Below, one piece after another: positions 1-7,189 of a stretch of 22,779 bases of DNA (position 1 is the stretch's first letter; each line of letters opens with the position of its first letter). The DNA lies in the NCBI GenBank assembly GCA_034435275.1, contig DAOTXP010000074.1, positions 1 to 22,779 of the forward strand, in the 5' to 3' direction. This DNA comes from JBFMCC01 sp034435275. Lineage in GTDB: Bacteria; Chloroflexota; Anaerolineae; Anaerolineales; Villigracilaceae. Under the pieces are notes generated by a model. That model was not told where the DNA came from, did no database searches, and worked only from the letters and a program-made list of their open reading frames with translations. Made by a program: the position numbers and the translations under genes.

Positions 1-1
1 C

Positions 2-370
2 AACACCAAATTCTATTGGCGGGTGAGGGCTGTGAACAGCGACTTGGAATACAGCGCCTGGTCAGTCAGTCGCTCCTTCCGCACAGCCGTCCTGCCACCA
101 ACGTTGGTTGCCCCGGCAGACTTGGCCGTTCTCTCCGACCCGCGCCCGCCCTTCGACTGGGATGATGCAGGCGGCGCCACCTCCTACACTATTCAGGTAT
201 CGAGAAACAATACTTTCACCCTGCTGGTGCTAAACAAGACGATTGCCACTTCCGCCTACACCCCCACCGCCAATCTGCCCGCCAACATCACGCTCTACTG
301 GCGCGTCAGGGCAAATGGCCCTAACGGACCGAGCTTGTGGTCGGAGGTGCGGTCGTTCACGATCCAATGA
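2..370 (+). CDS. C-terminal end of a secreted fibronectin-III/Ig-like repeat protein (5' partial)
   Basis: The reading frame is open to the left edge, so only the last ~122 codons are present; the GTG at 23 is not a believable start. Two copies of a beta-sandwich repeat end are visible: an F-Y-W-R-V-R-A-V-N segment followed by W-S-V-S-R-S-F, and later L-Y-W-R-V-R-A-N-G followed by W-S-E-V-R-S-F. Between them lies a complete module with P-P-F-D-W-D-D and Y-T-I-Q-V-S. This pattern is typical of fibronectin-III/Ig-like modules in large exported adhesion or cell-surface proteins. The protein ends right after the last strand (SFTIQ), with no sorting tail or membrane anchor. The ligand and overall architecture cannot be told because the N-terminal part lies outside the window. 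The repeat class is well supported; the function is unknown. Confidence 0.75.
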   Translation, partial: NTKFYWRVRAVNSDLEYSAWSVSRSFRTAVLPPTLVAPADLAVLSDPRPPFDWDDAGGATSYTIQVSRNNTFTLLVLNKTIATSAYTPTANLPANITLYWRVRANGPNGPSLWSEVRSFTIQ

Positions 371-387
371 AACACCCCGGAGAATCC

Positions 388-426
388 CGTACAGGGCAGC
401 ATTGCGTTGAAATGCTGCCCTGTACG
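388..426. repeat. Perfect 16-bp inverted repeat / stem-loop after the FN3 gene
   Basis: Arms 388-403 and 411-426 are exact reverse complements (CGTACAGGGCAGCATT on the left) around a 7-base loop. It begins 17 bases after the stop codon of the FN3-type gene. No T-run follows, so it is either a 3'-end stabilising hairpin or a member of the dispersed palindrome class seen throughout this window, not a classical intrinsic terminator. Confidence 0.8.
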
Positions 427-490
427 AAGGGTTAGCTGTAATTCCTCAACAGGAAGTCTGTCCCGGGAAACAAGCCTGATTTTCGATATC

Positions 491-530
491 CACAACGCCG
501 CGCTGGAATGCGGCGTTGTGTGTTATTAAA
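491..530 (+). terminator. Stem-loop with weak T-rich tail, terminator-like
   Basis: Arms 491-501 and 510-520 (CACAACGCCGC and its exact complement) enclose an 8-base loop and are followed by TGTTATTA. It lies between the FN3-type gene and the start of the next gene at 558. The tail is only moderately T-rich, so termination efficiency is uncertain. The 371-557 gap holds only this and the preceding stem-loop plus the next gene's ribosome binding site. Confidence 0.55.
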
Positions 531-557
531 GGCAAATCCCACCCACAGGATCCAACC

Positions 558-1259
558 ATGAACAACTATAGTGCGCTTGTGATTACGTTCTTCGTTGCCG
601 TCGCCTTCCTGCGCCTGATGGACTTTATCGCCCAGCGGGGATGGATCGAAAGCAAGATGAGCCGCAAACTCATCCATATTGGTACCGGGCCGATCTTCGT
701 GCTTTGCTGGCTGATGTTCTCCGACGTTCAGAATGGACGCTGGCTGGCCGCGTTGGTCCCGCTTCTTATTACGGTACAGTTCGTTTTAGTCGGTACAGGG
801 GTCATCAAAGACGAGGCAGCTGTGAAAGCCATGTCGCGCACAGGCGACCGCCGCGAGATCCTGCGCGGGCCGTTGTTCTACGGCATCGCCTTCGTAGCAT
901 TGACGTTGATCTACTGGAAGGATTCCCTGATCGGCATCCCGGCGCTGATGATCATGTGTGGCGGCGATGGGATTGCAGACATCGTCGGGCGGCGCGTCAA
1001 CTCTCCCAGCCTGCCCTGGTCGCGTGAAAAAAGCCTGCTGGGCTCGGTCAGTGTGTTCGCGGGCGGCTGGTTATTGACCATGTTCATTTTCGCCGTCTAT
1101 GTGTGGATGGGAACGTTCAGCGGGCCGCTCAGCCGTTTTCTATTGCCCGTTACGGGGGTCGCTCTGGGCGCGACCCTGGTCGAGTCCCTGCCCTTTCGGG
1201 ACGTGGACAACCTGACCGTTACCGTCGCCGCGGCCCTGCTGGGTCACTTGTTATTTTAG
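558..1259 (+). CDS. Phytol/dolichol kinase-like integral membrane protein (SEC59/VTE5 family)
   Basis: A 233-aa polytopic membrane protein. The ATG at 558 was chosen because AGGA at 547-550 sits 7 bases upstream; an in-frame GTG at 516 would add a non-hydrophobic tail with no ribosome binding site. Family signatures are SRKLIHIGTG (residues 35-44), GGDGIADIVGRR (135-146) and KSLLGSVS (158-165), the conserved blocks of CTP-dependent prenol kinases of the dolichol kinase/phytol kinase group. These enzymes phosphorylate a long-chain isoprenoid alcohol in the membrane. Which alcohol is used here cannot be told: no chlorophyll genes are nearby, so undecaprenol- or dolichol-like carriers, or salvage of phytol or geranylgeraniol, are all possible. 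The gene is convergent with the SGNH gene on the other strand and their 3' ends overlap by 9 bases (1251-1259). Confidence 0.72.
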   Translation: MNNYSALVITFFVAVAFLRLMDFIAQRGWIESKMSRKLIHIGTGPIFVLCWLMFSDVQNGRWLAALVPLLITVQFVLVGTGVIKDEAAVKAMSRTGDRREILRGPLFYGIAFVALTLIYWKDSLIGIPALMIMCGGDGIADIVGRRVNSPSLPWSREKSLLGSVSVFAGGWLLTMFIFAVYVWMGTFSGPLSRFLLPVTGVALGATLVESLPFRDVDNLTVTVAAALLGHLLF

Positions 1260-2264
1260 GATTGGTTTCAACGCTTCGGCCAGTATTTGCGTAAACACAA
1301 CCCTGCCAGTTTCGTTCAGATGCAGGATGTCTGCATACAGGTCGAGTGTGAGACGTTCGTCGCGCGAAAAGTCAAGGAACAGGATCCCGCGTTCATCTAG
1401 GTATGAGGCGAGGTTCTCAATATAGATTTTTAGGCCGGGCGGTTCGGAAGTAAATCTCAGGGTGCGGGCGCGCACGAGCATCAGTTGAATATCGTAATCC
1501 TGACATAACTGGATGATGGCGGGAAGGAAAGATTCGTCCACACTGTTCTCAAAGTCGAGGGCGCGAGGCGTGTAGAGATAATCCTCGGCAGAAGCGATGG
1601 CCTCAGCCAGGATATTCTGCTCCAGGTTCGCGCCTTGGAAGACGAGGGTCATGGCGCGGTTGGTGCATCTGGCGTCACAATTCAGGAGCAGTTCGGGGAG
1701 TGTATAGCGGATGCGACTATCCAGCGCCTCGCGCAGGCGCAGACGCGATCCGTAGACAGGCAGATAGGCCTCGGCCGTCTTCTCGAGGGGACTCATCTGG
1801 TTGATGTAAGCCAACTCGGTGAGCAGAACGTCATGCGACCCGGCATACTCGTCAATCTGCACGAAGTAACTGCCCTGCACGCGGTAGCCGGGTGTCGTCA
1901 GCATCGTATCGCGAAAAACAATGATCAGTGTCTGTGGCCGATGCGGGGATTCGACAATGTTGTTCTTCAGGATCAAGTACCATAATGCGGAGGCCGAACC
2001 AGCCACACCGGCGTTGTAGGCTTTACGATCCAGCGCGTCGGACAGGGTCACTTCATCCACACCCGCAATGAGCAGGGAGTCGCCTAGCATCATGATCTGA
2101 GGCTGGTTCTCCTCGAGATATTTCTTATTGGTCTGGCGGACGAAGTTATCGAACTGCGGCCCAACAGGTTTAGGATAGCCAACCGCATAACGGACAGGGA
2201 GATAAAAAGACAACGCGCCCGATAGGACGAGCAGGATGAGGAGGTAACGGCGAAACGCGGCCAT
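1251..2264 (-). CDS. Membrane-anchored SGNH-type acyltransferase/esterase, copy A
   Basis: 337 aa with one N-terminal hydrophobic segment (residues ~5-22, a signal anchor) and an extracytoplasmic domain. The nucleophile motif is LGDSLL (Ser63) and the C-terminal dyad is D-I-L-H (Asp312, His315), as in SGNH/GDSL hydrolases. The usual block-III G-x-N-D is not visible; an FRDTMLT motif stands in roughly that place. A CDARC motif (Cys196, Cys200) may form a disulphide. It is the last gene of a four-gene operon, 6 bases after the MBOAT stop. By analogy with MBOAT/SGNH pairs such as AlgI-AlgX/J, PatA-PatB and DltB-DltD, it probably transfers acyl groups passed out by the MBOAT protein onto an extracellular glycan; this is inferred from context. 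It is a paralogue of the gene at 4422-5441, sharing GSASALWYL and ALDF segments. Confidence 0.72.
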   Translation of the reverse strand: MAAFRRYLLILLVLSGALSFYLPVRYAVGYPKPVGPQFDNFVRQTNKKYLEENQPQIMMLGDSLLIAGVDEVTLSDALDRKAYNAGVAGSASALWYLILKNNIVESPHRPQTLIIVFRDTMLTTPGYRVQGSYFVQIDEYAGSHDVLLTELAYINQMSPLEKTAEAYLPVYGSRLRLREALDSRIRYTLPELLLNCDARCTNRAMTLVFQGANLEQNILAEAIASAEDYLYTPRALDFENSVDESFLPAIIQLCQDYDIQLMLVRARTLRFTSEPPGLKIYIENLASYLDERGILFLDFSRDERLTLDLYADILHLNETGRVVFTQILAEALKPILK

Positions 2265-2270
2265 GGAAAG

Positions 2271-3677
2271 TTAGAACTGAAAATAGATGAAATCGGGCGA
2301 GGAGGAATTGAGGTAAACCAGCATTGCCACAGTAGCGGCGGCGTAGTACAGCGCGTGGACGTACGAGTCCGGGGCGAGGCGGTGGTCCATCAACCATTTA
2401 AGCATCAGCGGAGCCGCGTAGAACGCCGTCATCGTCAGGACGATGAGCGCCACGACCTGTTCTTCCAGTGTACCCATCAGTGAACTGGATGTGAGCACGT
2501 GGACCACCCATTCCAGCGATGGGGCGCGGAACAACAGCCAGCCGAACACGATGAAGACGAACATCACCAGCCAGGCCGCGAAGGTCTTCAGTTGGTTCGA
2601 TGGCTTCCAACTACCACCCATTCCAAGCATTTGATAGATGACGATCAGGACGCCGTACCACAAGCCCCAGAGCACAAACGTCCAGCCCGCGCCGTGCCAG
2701 ATACCGCTTGCCAGCATGGTGACCAGCGGCGGCGCGGACTGGATGAACCAGTCCGGCAGTTTCGCCTGCCGGCGAAGCAGGTCGCGGCGCAACGGGAAGA
2801 AGATGTAGTCGCGCAGCCAGGTGGACAATGTGATGTGCCAGCGATTCCAAAAGTCGGTGGGCGTGAGGGAAAGATACGGGTACTTAAAATTCTCGGAGGT
2901 GTCGAAACCAAGCAAATACGCGATGGCGCGGGAAAGGTCGGTGTAGGCGGAGAAATCGGCGAGGATTTGCAGGGTGAAGCCGAGCGTTGCGGCGGTCGTC
3001 AGAAGGATGGTCGGTTCGCCTAGGGCAAAGACGCGGTCCACGATGGTCTTGATGGTATCGGCGACCACGAATTTCTTGAAGAAACCCATCACCAGCAGAG
3101 GCCAGGCGGTGTAGAAATATTCGGCCCTCCACGCGCGCGGATTTTGAATCTGCGGCAGGAGTTTCTGGGCGCGGTCCATCGGCCCAGCGGTGACCTGCGG
3201 GAAGAAGGACACGTACAAGCCGAAGGCGATCAGGTCGCGCGCGGGTTCAAGCGTGCCGCGCGAGACGTCGAGCAGATAGGCAAGTTTCTTGAGCGTGTAG
3301 AACGAGAGGCCCGCGGGGAGCAGAATCCGCACCAGCAGGAAGTCGGCCTGCAGGCCGAGGCCAGACAGAAGTCCGAAGAGCGAATCGCTGAAGAAGTTGT
3401 AGTATTTGAAGAAGGCAAGCACGCCCAGATTCAATAAGAGACTGAGCGCGACGAAGGTCCGCGCGCGGGCGCGGTGCCGCGAAATACCGAGGGCCAATCC
3501 ATAATCAGCCAGCGTCGAGAGTCCCAGCAGGAGGGCGTACCACGGATGCGCCCAGGCGTAAAAAACGTAACTGGCAACCAGCAAAAGGACGTTCTGCCAC
3601 GCCATGCGGCGCACGAGCCAGTAGAGGGCGAAGACAATGAGGAAGAAAAGCAGGAAGTCGTAGGTGGTGAAAATCAT
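2271..3677 (-). CDS. MBOAT-family membrane-bound O-acyltransferase (AlgI-like)
   Basis: 468 aa with many membrane segments. It has MBOAT hallmarks: PAGLSFYTLKKLAYLLDVSRG near residues 121-141, the N-R-W-H-I-T-L-S-T-W-L-R-D-Y-I-F-F-P-L block (His281), and WHGAGWTFVLWG with His328 as the likely catalytic histidine. Length and motif order match the AlgI/PatA/DltB type that moves an acyl group, usually acetyl, across the membrane for polysaccharide modification. The gene starts 7 bases after the PIG-L deacetylase stop, and the SGNH gene follows 6 bases after its own stop, so the four genes are almost certainly one transcript. No strong Shine-Dalgarno is visible, consistent with translational coupling. 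The acceptor is unknown; no glycosyltransferases are in the window to suggest a particular polymer. Confidence 0.9.
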   Translation of the reverse strand: MIFTTYDFLLFFLIVFALYWLVRRMAWQNVLLLVASYVFYAWAHPWYALLLGLSTLADYGLALGISRHRARARTFVALSLLLNLGVLAFFKYYNFFSDSLFGLLSGLGLQADFLLVRILLPAGLSFYTLKKLAYLLDVSRGTLEPARDLIAFGLYVSFFPQVTAGPMDRAQKLLPQIQNPRAWRAEYFYTAWPLLVMGFFKKFVVADTIKTIVDRVFALGEPTILLTTAATLGFTLQILADFSAYTDLSRAIAYLLGFDTSENFKYPYLSLTPTDFWNRWHITLSTWLRDYIFFPLRRDLLRRQAKLPDWFIQSAPPLVTMLASGIWHGAGWTFVLWGLWYGVLIVIYQMLGMGGSWKPSNQLKTFAAWLVMFVFIVFGWLLFRAPSLEWVVHVLTSSSLMGTLEEQVVALIVLTMTAFYAAPLMLKWLMDHRLAPDSYVHALYYAAATVAMLVYLNSSSPDFIYFQF

Positions 3678-3684
3678 TCGACGC

Positions 3685-4419
3685 CTATGATTCGGGATGT
3701 TCCTCGGCCAGGATCATCACGCGGAAATCCTCGGCCGCGGCCAGGCCTTTTTCCTTGCCGGCCTCGGCCGCCCACTCTCGCATTTCCTTTTCGACATCCC
3801 ATTCGCCGATCTGGCTGGCGTGCTTTTTCAACGCGGCAATCTTGACCTCGAGCGTGTCGTGGATGTCCACCCAGGTATCGGGCTTTTCGGACCCGTGGAC
3901 GTACAGCCGCTTGACGTTGTGGGGTTCCAACCCCTCGTCGAGCAGATCGGTGAAGATGAGGCGTGTGCCCGCGGACGGGAAGACCGCGTCGATGGCGGCT
4001 TGCGCCGCGGCGCGATGATCGGGATGGTTGACGTAACCGTTGCCGTAGAATAACTGCGTCGGGTCGCCGGTCACCACGGCCTCGGGCCTGTAGCGGCGGA
4101 TGAGGCGCGTTAGTTCTTTGCGGAGAGGAATGTCCGCGATGAGTTCGCCGTCCGCATAACGAAGAAAGACGGTGTGTTTGACTCCCAGCACCTCGTTGGC
4201 GGCTTTCTGCTCGCCCTCGCGGATAAGGGACAGGACCGGCTTGTAATCGGGACCATGCGCGGGGTCGTTCGAGCCGGCGTCTCCGCTGGTGATAACCACC
4301 GAGACGATCTCGCACCCGGCGCGCGCCCATTTGGCGAGCGTCCCGGCGACGGTGAATTCCTGATCGTCGGGATGGGCATGGATGACCATGGCGAATTGGG
4401 GGATGTATTCTTTTTCCAT
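3685..4419 (-). CDS. PIG-L/LmbE family zinc deacetylase
   Basis: 244 aa, soluble, no signal peptide. The metal-binding motif A-H-P-D-D (residues 15-19) is followed by QEF, and a second motif NHPDHR lies at 131-136. This is the arrangement of LmbE-like N-acetylglucosaminyl deacetylases (GlcNAc-PI deacetylase, MshB, BshB and relatives), which remove acetyl from an N-acetylated sugar. The ATG at 4417-4419 lies 2 bases after the upstream SGNH stop, and GAGGAG inside that gene's last codons serves as ribosome binding site, so translation is probably coupled. Its place between an SGNH gene and an MBOAT gene suggests it acts on the same glycan or its cytoplasmic precursor. A role in low-molecular-weight thiol synthesis is a possible alternative, but no thiol ligase gene is nearby. 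Confidence 0.85.
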   Translation of the reverse strand: MEKEYIPQFAMVIHAHPDDQEFTVAGTLAKWARAGCEIVSVVITSGDAGSNDPAHGPDYKPVLSLIREGEQKAANEVLGVKHTVFLRYADGELIADIPLRKELTRLIRRYRPEAVVTGDPTQLFYGNGYVNHPDHRAAAQAAIDAVFPSAGTRLIFTDLLDEGLEPHNVKRLYVHGSEKPDTWVDIHDTLEVKIAALKKHASQIGEWDVEKEMREWAAEAGKEKGLAAAEDFRVMILAEEHPES

Positions 4420-4421
4420 GT

Positions 4422-5441
4422 TTACTCCTCGAGCAATGGCTGGAGGGTTTCAGCCAGAACCTGTGTAAAAATTGACTTGCCCTCGGGTGTCATGTGATGC
4501 GGATCGGAAAAATGCTCCGGCCCGATTTGAGGCATGTGAGCCAGGTCGAACAGGGAAATGCCGCGCCCAGACAGGTAGGTCTGCAAATTCTGAACATAGG
4601 TTTCCAATCCATGCGGCTCGGCGGCGGGATTCGGGAACAGGTTCGTCGGCGCGCGGACGAACACGAGTTGGATGTCTCGTTCTTGCGCGAGCCCAATGAT
4701 CTCGGGCAAAAAAGAACGAGCGACCTGTTGATCAAAGTCGAGCGCATGGGGAGAATAAAGTTCCTGCTCGGCATCCAGAATCATGCTGGATAAGACCTCG
4801 GGTGGAATGTCCGAGCGCAAGACGGACTCGAAGGCCGCGTCACTGCATTGCGCGTCACAGCCAAGCAGGGATGGAATTGCATGTCGCTGAAACGCGCCGA
4901 GGGCGTCGAGCAGTTCGACGCGATAACTGTAAGGCGGCAGGAACATATCAAGGGCGCGCTCGGGCAAAGTCATGCGCTGGACGTAAGCAAGTTGGAGGAA
5001 CAGGGTATCTTCGGGCGAGGAATACTTGTCCAGCATCCCGAAATAAGGCCCGTCAGCGCGGAAGGAGGGCGCGGTGAGAAGCGCATCGCGAAAGAGGATG
5101 ATCACAGTCTGGGGCAGTTCGTCGGCGGGGAGGATATTGTGTTTGAGCAGGAGATACCAGAGCGCCGAGGCCGAGCCTGGCACATCCAGTTTATACGTTG
5201 TGAGATCCACCTGCTCTTGAAAGAGGTCGGCGTCCACATCCTTGGTCAGCATCGAGTCGCCCAGCAGGAGAATCTGTGGGCGGTGTGACTTGATCTCCTG
5301 AAGATATTCACGTGCAATACGCGGCGTGAGGTGGGGACCGGGTGCATCGGGATAGGAACCCTGAAAGGCAATTTGAACCGCGAGGGAAGCGAGGAGGAGT
5401 AAGGCAAAAAACAAAATGGCAAAGCGGACGGTCAGGCGCAT
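4422..5441 (-). CDS. Membrane-anchored SGNH-type acyltransferase/esterase, copy B
   Basis: 339 aa, the first gene of the glycan-modification operon. A hydrophobic anchor (residues ~7-25) precedes an extracytoplasmic domain with LLGDSML (Ser63) and the dyad D-P-H-H (Asp313, His316). It is clearly paralogous to the 1251-2264 product: both have Ser63 at the same residue number, the shared GSASALWYL, an FRDALLTAP versus FRDTMLTTP motif, a CDAQC versus CDARC motif, and similar lengths. As in copy A, the block-III Asn of classical SGNH enzymes is not evident. Two SGNH partners for one MBOAT protein suggests two acceptor sites, or division of labour between acetyl relay and transfer; this is inference. 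The start is the ATG at 5439-5441, just downstream of a -10-like TAAAAT. Confidence 0.72.
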   Translation of the reverse strand: MRLTVRFAILFFALLLLASLAVQIAFQGSYPDAPGPHLTPRIAREYLQEIKSHRPQILLLGDSMLTKDVDADLFQEQVDLTTYKLDVPGSASALWYLLLKHNILPADELPQTVIILFRDALLTAPSFRADGPYFGMLDKYSSPEDTLFLQLAYVQRMTLPERALDMFLPPYSYRVELLDALGAFQRHAIPSLLGCDAQCSDAAFESVLRSDIPPEVLSSMILDAEQELYSPHALDFDQQVARSFLPEIIGLAQERDIQLVFVRAPTNLFPNPAAEPHGLETYVQNLQTYLSGRGISLFDLAHMPQIGPEHFSDPHHMTPEGKSIFTQVLAETLQPLLEE

Positions 5442-5450
5442 AACGGCCTG

Positions 5451-5480
5451 ATTTTACCTGTCTATGCTTTGGAGTACAAT
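5451..5480. promoter_or_regulatory. Divergent overlapping promoters for hutH (+) and the SGNH/PIG-L/MBOAT operon (-)
   Basis: Plus strand: TTTTAC (5452-5457), a 17-base spacer and TACAAT (5475-5480), 29 bases before the hutH ATG. Minus strand: a -10-like TAAAAT (complement of 5451-5456) only 9 bases before the SGNH-B ATG. The two elements lie back to back within 69 bases between the start codons, so transcription of one side may interfere with the other. The -35 matches are weak; this is a consensus reading by eye. Confidence 0.4.
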
Positions 5481-5509
5481 AACATCATTCCGCTTCAGGA
5501 GAATCCCCC

Positions 5510-7033
5510 ATGACCATCATTCTCGACGGATCATCCCTCACCATCGAAAAACTCGTCGCCATTGCCCGCTTCAACGAGAAGGTGGAACTGTCCCCCGCCG
5601 CGCTGGAGCACATCAAGGCCTGCCGCGCCGTGCTGGAGGAGAAACTGGCCGCGCACGAGATCATGTACGGCACCAACACCGGCATCGGCGAGTTTTCGGA
5701 AACGATGCTCAACGACGAACAAGTGAAGGATTTCCAGAAGTACCTCATTTATAATCACGCGGCGGGAATCGGGGATCCTGCGCCGGTCGAACATGTCCGC
5801 GCCGCGCTGGCCAGCCGAATCAACGTCCACGCGCGCGGACATTCCGCCTGCCGCCCGGAGATCACGCTGACCTACGTCGAGATGCTCAACCAGGGCGTGA
5901 CGCCGGTCGTGTGCCAGAAAGGCTCGGTCGGGGCGAGCGGCGACCTGGCTCCGATGGCGCAGGCCGCGCTCCTGCTCATGGGCGAAGGCGAAGCCTTCTT
6001 TAATGGCGAACGACTCGCGGGGTCCGAAGCGATGCGGCGCGCGGGGATCGAAGTCCCCGGGCTCCAGGCGCGCGACGGTCTGGCCGCGATCAACGGGTCG
6101 AATCTTTTGACGGCTATGAGCGCGCTGGCGCTCTACGACATGGAACGCTGGCTGAAGCAGGCCGAGATCGCGGCGGCCATGTCCATCGAGGCCCTGCTCG
6201 GCAACCTCAAACCGTATAACGCGAAATTGCATGAACTGCGCGGCTTCAAAGGCGCGCAGAGGTCGGCGGCGGCCATCCGCAAGTGCATCGAAGGCTCGGA
6301 CCTGACGACCGGCAAGATGAAGACCAAAGTGCAGGACGCCTACTCAATGCGGTCGACGCCGCAGGTGATCGGCGCGGCGCGCGACGCAGTGGCCTACGCG
6401 CGCTCGCAGGTGGAGATCGAGCTGAACGGCGTGGCCGACAACCCGATCTTCCTGCCCGACGAAAAACTGACCCTGACCGGCGCGAACTTCCAGGGCTCGC
6501 CCGTGGCCCTGCCGATGGATATGGCCGGCGCGGCCATCACGATGGTGTGTGTGCTCTCGGAACGCCGCCTCAACCGGCTGACCAACCCGGCTCTTTCTCA
6601 GGGACTGCCTGACTTCCTGGCTCACGAGCCGGGCTTCTACTCCGGGTTCATGCTCTCGCAATACACCGCCGACCATTTGATCGTGGAGCAAAGAATTTTG
6701 TCCGCGCCCGCCTCGATCCAATCCATCCCGGCCGCGGCCGACCAGGAGGACTTCGTCTCGATGGGCATGAACACGGCCCTCAAGAACAATCAGATTTTGG
6801 ATAACGCCTACGGCGTGCTCGGCATCGAATTCATGGCCGCGGCGCAGGCGCTGGACTTCCGCGACTTCACGCCCGGCAGGGGGACGCAGGCGGCGCGCCA
6901 AGTCATCCGCAAGCATGTTGCACATCTCGATGTTGACAGGCCGTTGTATCCCGACCACAACACGATGAAGGCGCTGGTCAAATCGGGGGAGATTTTGGAG
7001 GAAGTGGAGAAGGTGGTTGGAAGTTTGGGATAA
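5510..7033 (+). CDS. hutH: Histidine ammonia-lyase-type MIO enzyme (aromatic amino acid lyase family)
   Basis: 507 aa. It eliminates ammonia from histidine (to urocanate) or a related aromatic amino acid using an MIO group made from Ala142-Ser143-Gly144 in GSVGASGDLAP. Active-site residues of Pseudomonas putida HutH are matched almost number for number: Tyr53 (MYGTNTG), His83 (YNHAAG), Asn195 (INGSN), Gln275/Tyr278/Arg281 (VQDAYSMRS), Phe327 (ANFQG) and Glu413 (DQEDF). His83 favours histidine over tyrosine or phenylalanine. Two departures are NFQ where HutH usually has NFH, and QEDF where it usually has QEDH, so the substrate is not certain. AGGAGA at 5497-5502 sits 7 bases before the ATG. 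No other hut gene lies in the window, so urocanate use must be encoded elsewhere if this is a true HutH. Confidence 0.8.
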   Translation: MTIILDGSSLTIEKLVAIARFNEKVELSPAALEHIKACRAVLEEKLAAHEIMYGTNTGIGEFSETMLNDEQVKDFQKYLIYNHAAGIGDPAPVEHVRAALASRINVHARGHSACRPEITLTYVEMLNQGVTPVVCQKGSVGASGDLAPMAQAALLLMGEGEAFFNGERLAGSEAMRRAGIEVPGLQARDGLAAINGSNLLTAMSALALYDMERWLKQAEIAAAMSIEALLGNLKPYNAKLHELRGFKGAQRSAAAIRKCIEGSDLTTGKMKTKVQDAYSMRSTPQVIGAARDAVAYARSQVEIELNGVADNPIFLPDEKLTLTGANFQGSPVALPMDMAGAAITMVCVLSERRLNRLTNPALSQGLPDFLAHEPGFYSGFMLSQYTADHLIVEQRILSAPASIQSIPAAADQEDFVSMGMNTALKNNQILDNAYGVLGIEFMAAAQALDFRDFTPGRGTQAARQVIRKHVAHLDVDRPLYPDHNTMKALVKSGEILEEVEKVVGSLG

Positions 7034-7038
7034 GTTTT

Positions 7039-7102
7039 AACCGCGAAGAGCGGAAGGGCGCGAAGCGGGCGTTTTTCTTTGCGTTCTTCGTGTTTCGCGG
7101 TT
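7039..7102. repeat. Imperfect palindromic intergenic repeat, ACCGCGAA class
   Basis: Perfect 9-base ends (AACCGCGAA at 7039-7047 and TTCGCGGTT at 7094-7102) close a 64-base imperfect palindrome built of GCGAAG-like units on the left and CTTCG/CTTTGCG-like units on the right. It begins 5 bases after the hutH stop. A sister element of the same style (CACCAC...GTGGTG ends, AAAGG core) lies at 21927-21987. Confidence 0.6.
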
Positions 7103-7117
7103 CAATATGGAAACAGC

Positions 7118-7153
7118 AGGAGTGGACTTGATCAGTCCACTCCTGATTATTTT
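7118..7153. terminator. Terminator between hutH and the zinc-ribbon gene
   Basis: Perfect 11-bp arms (AGGAGTGGACT, 7118-7128, and its complement, 7134-7144) enclose a 5-base loop and are followed by GATTATTTT. It lies between the convergent ends of hutH (7033) and the minus-strand zinc-ribbon gene (7190), so it can serve hutH and perhaps both. Confidence 0.7.
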
Positions 7154-7189
7154 GAGGCAACCCGGTTACATTCCTCATTTCTTTTTATT

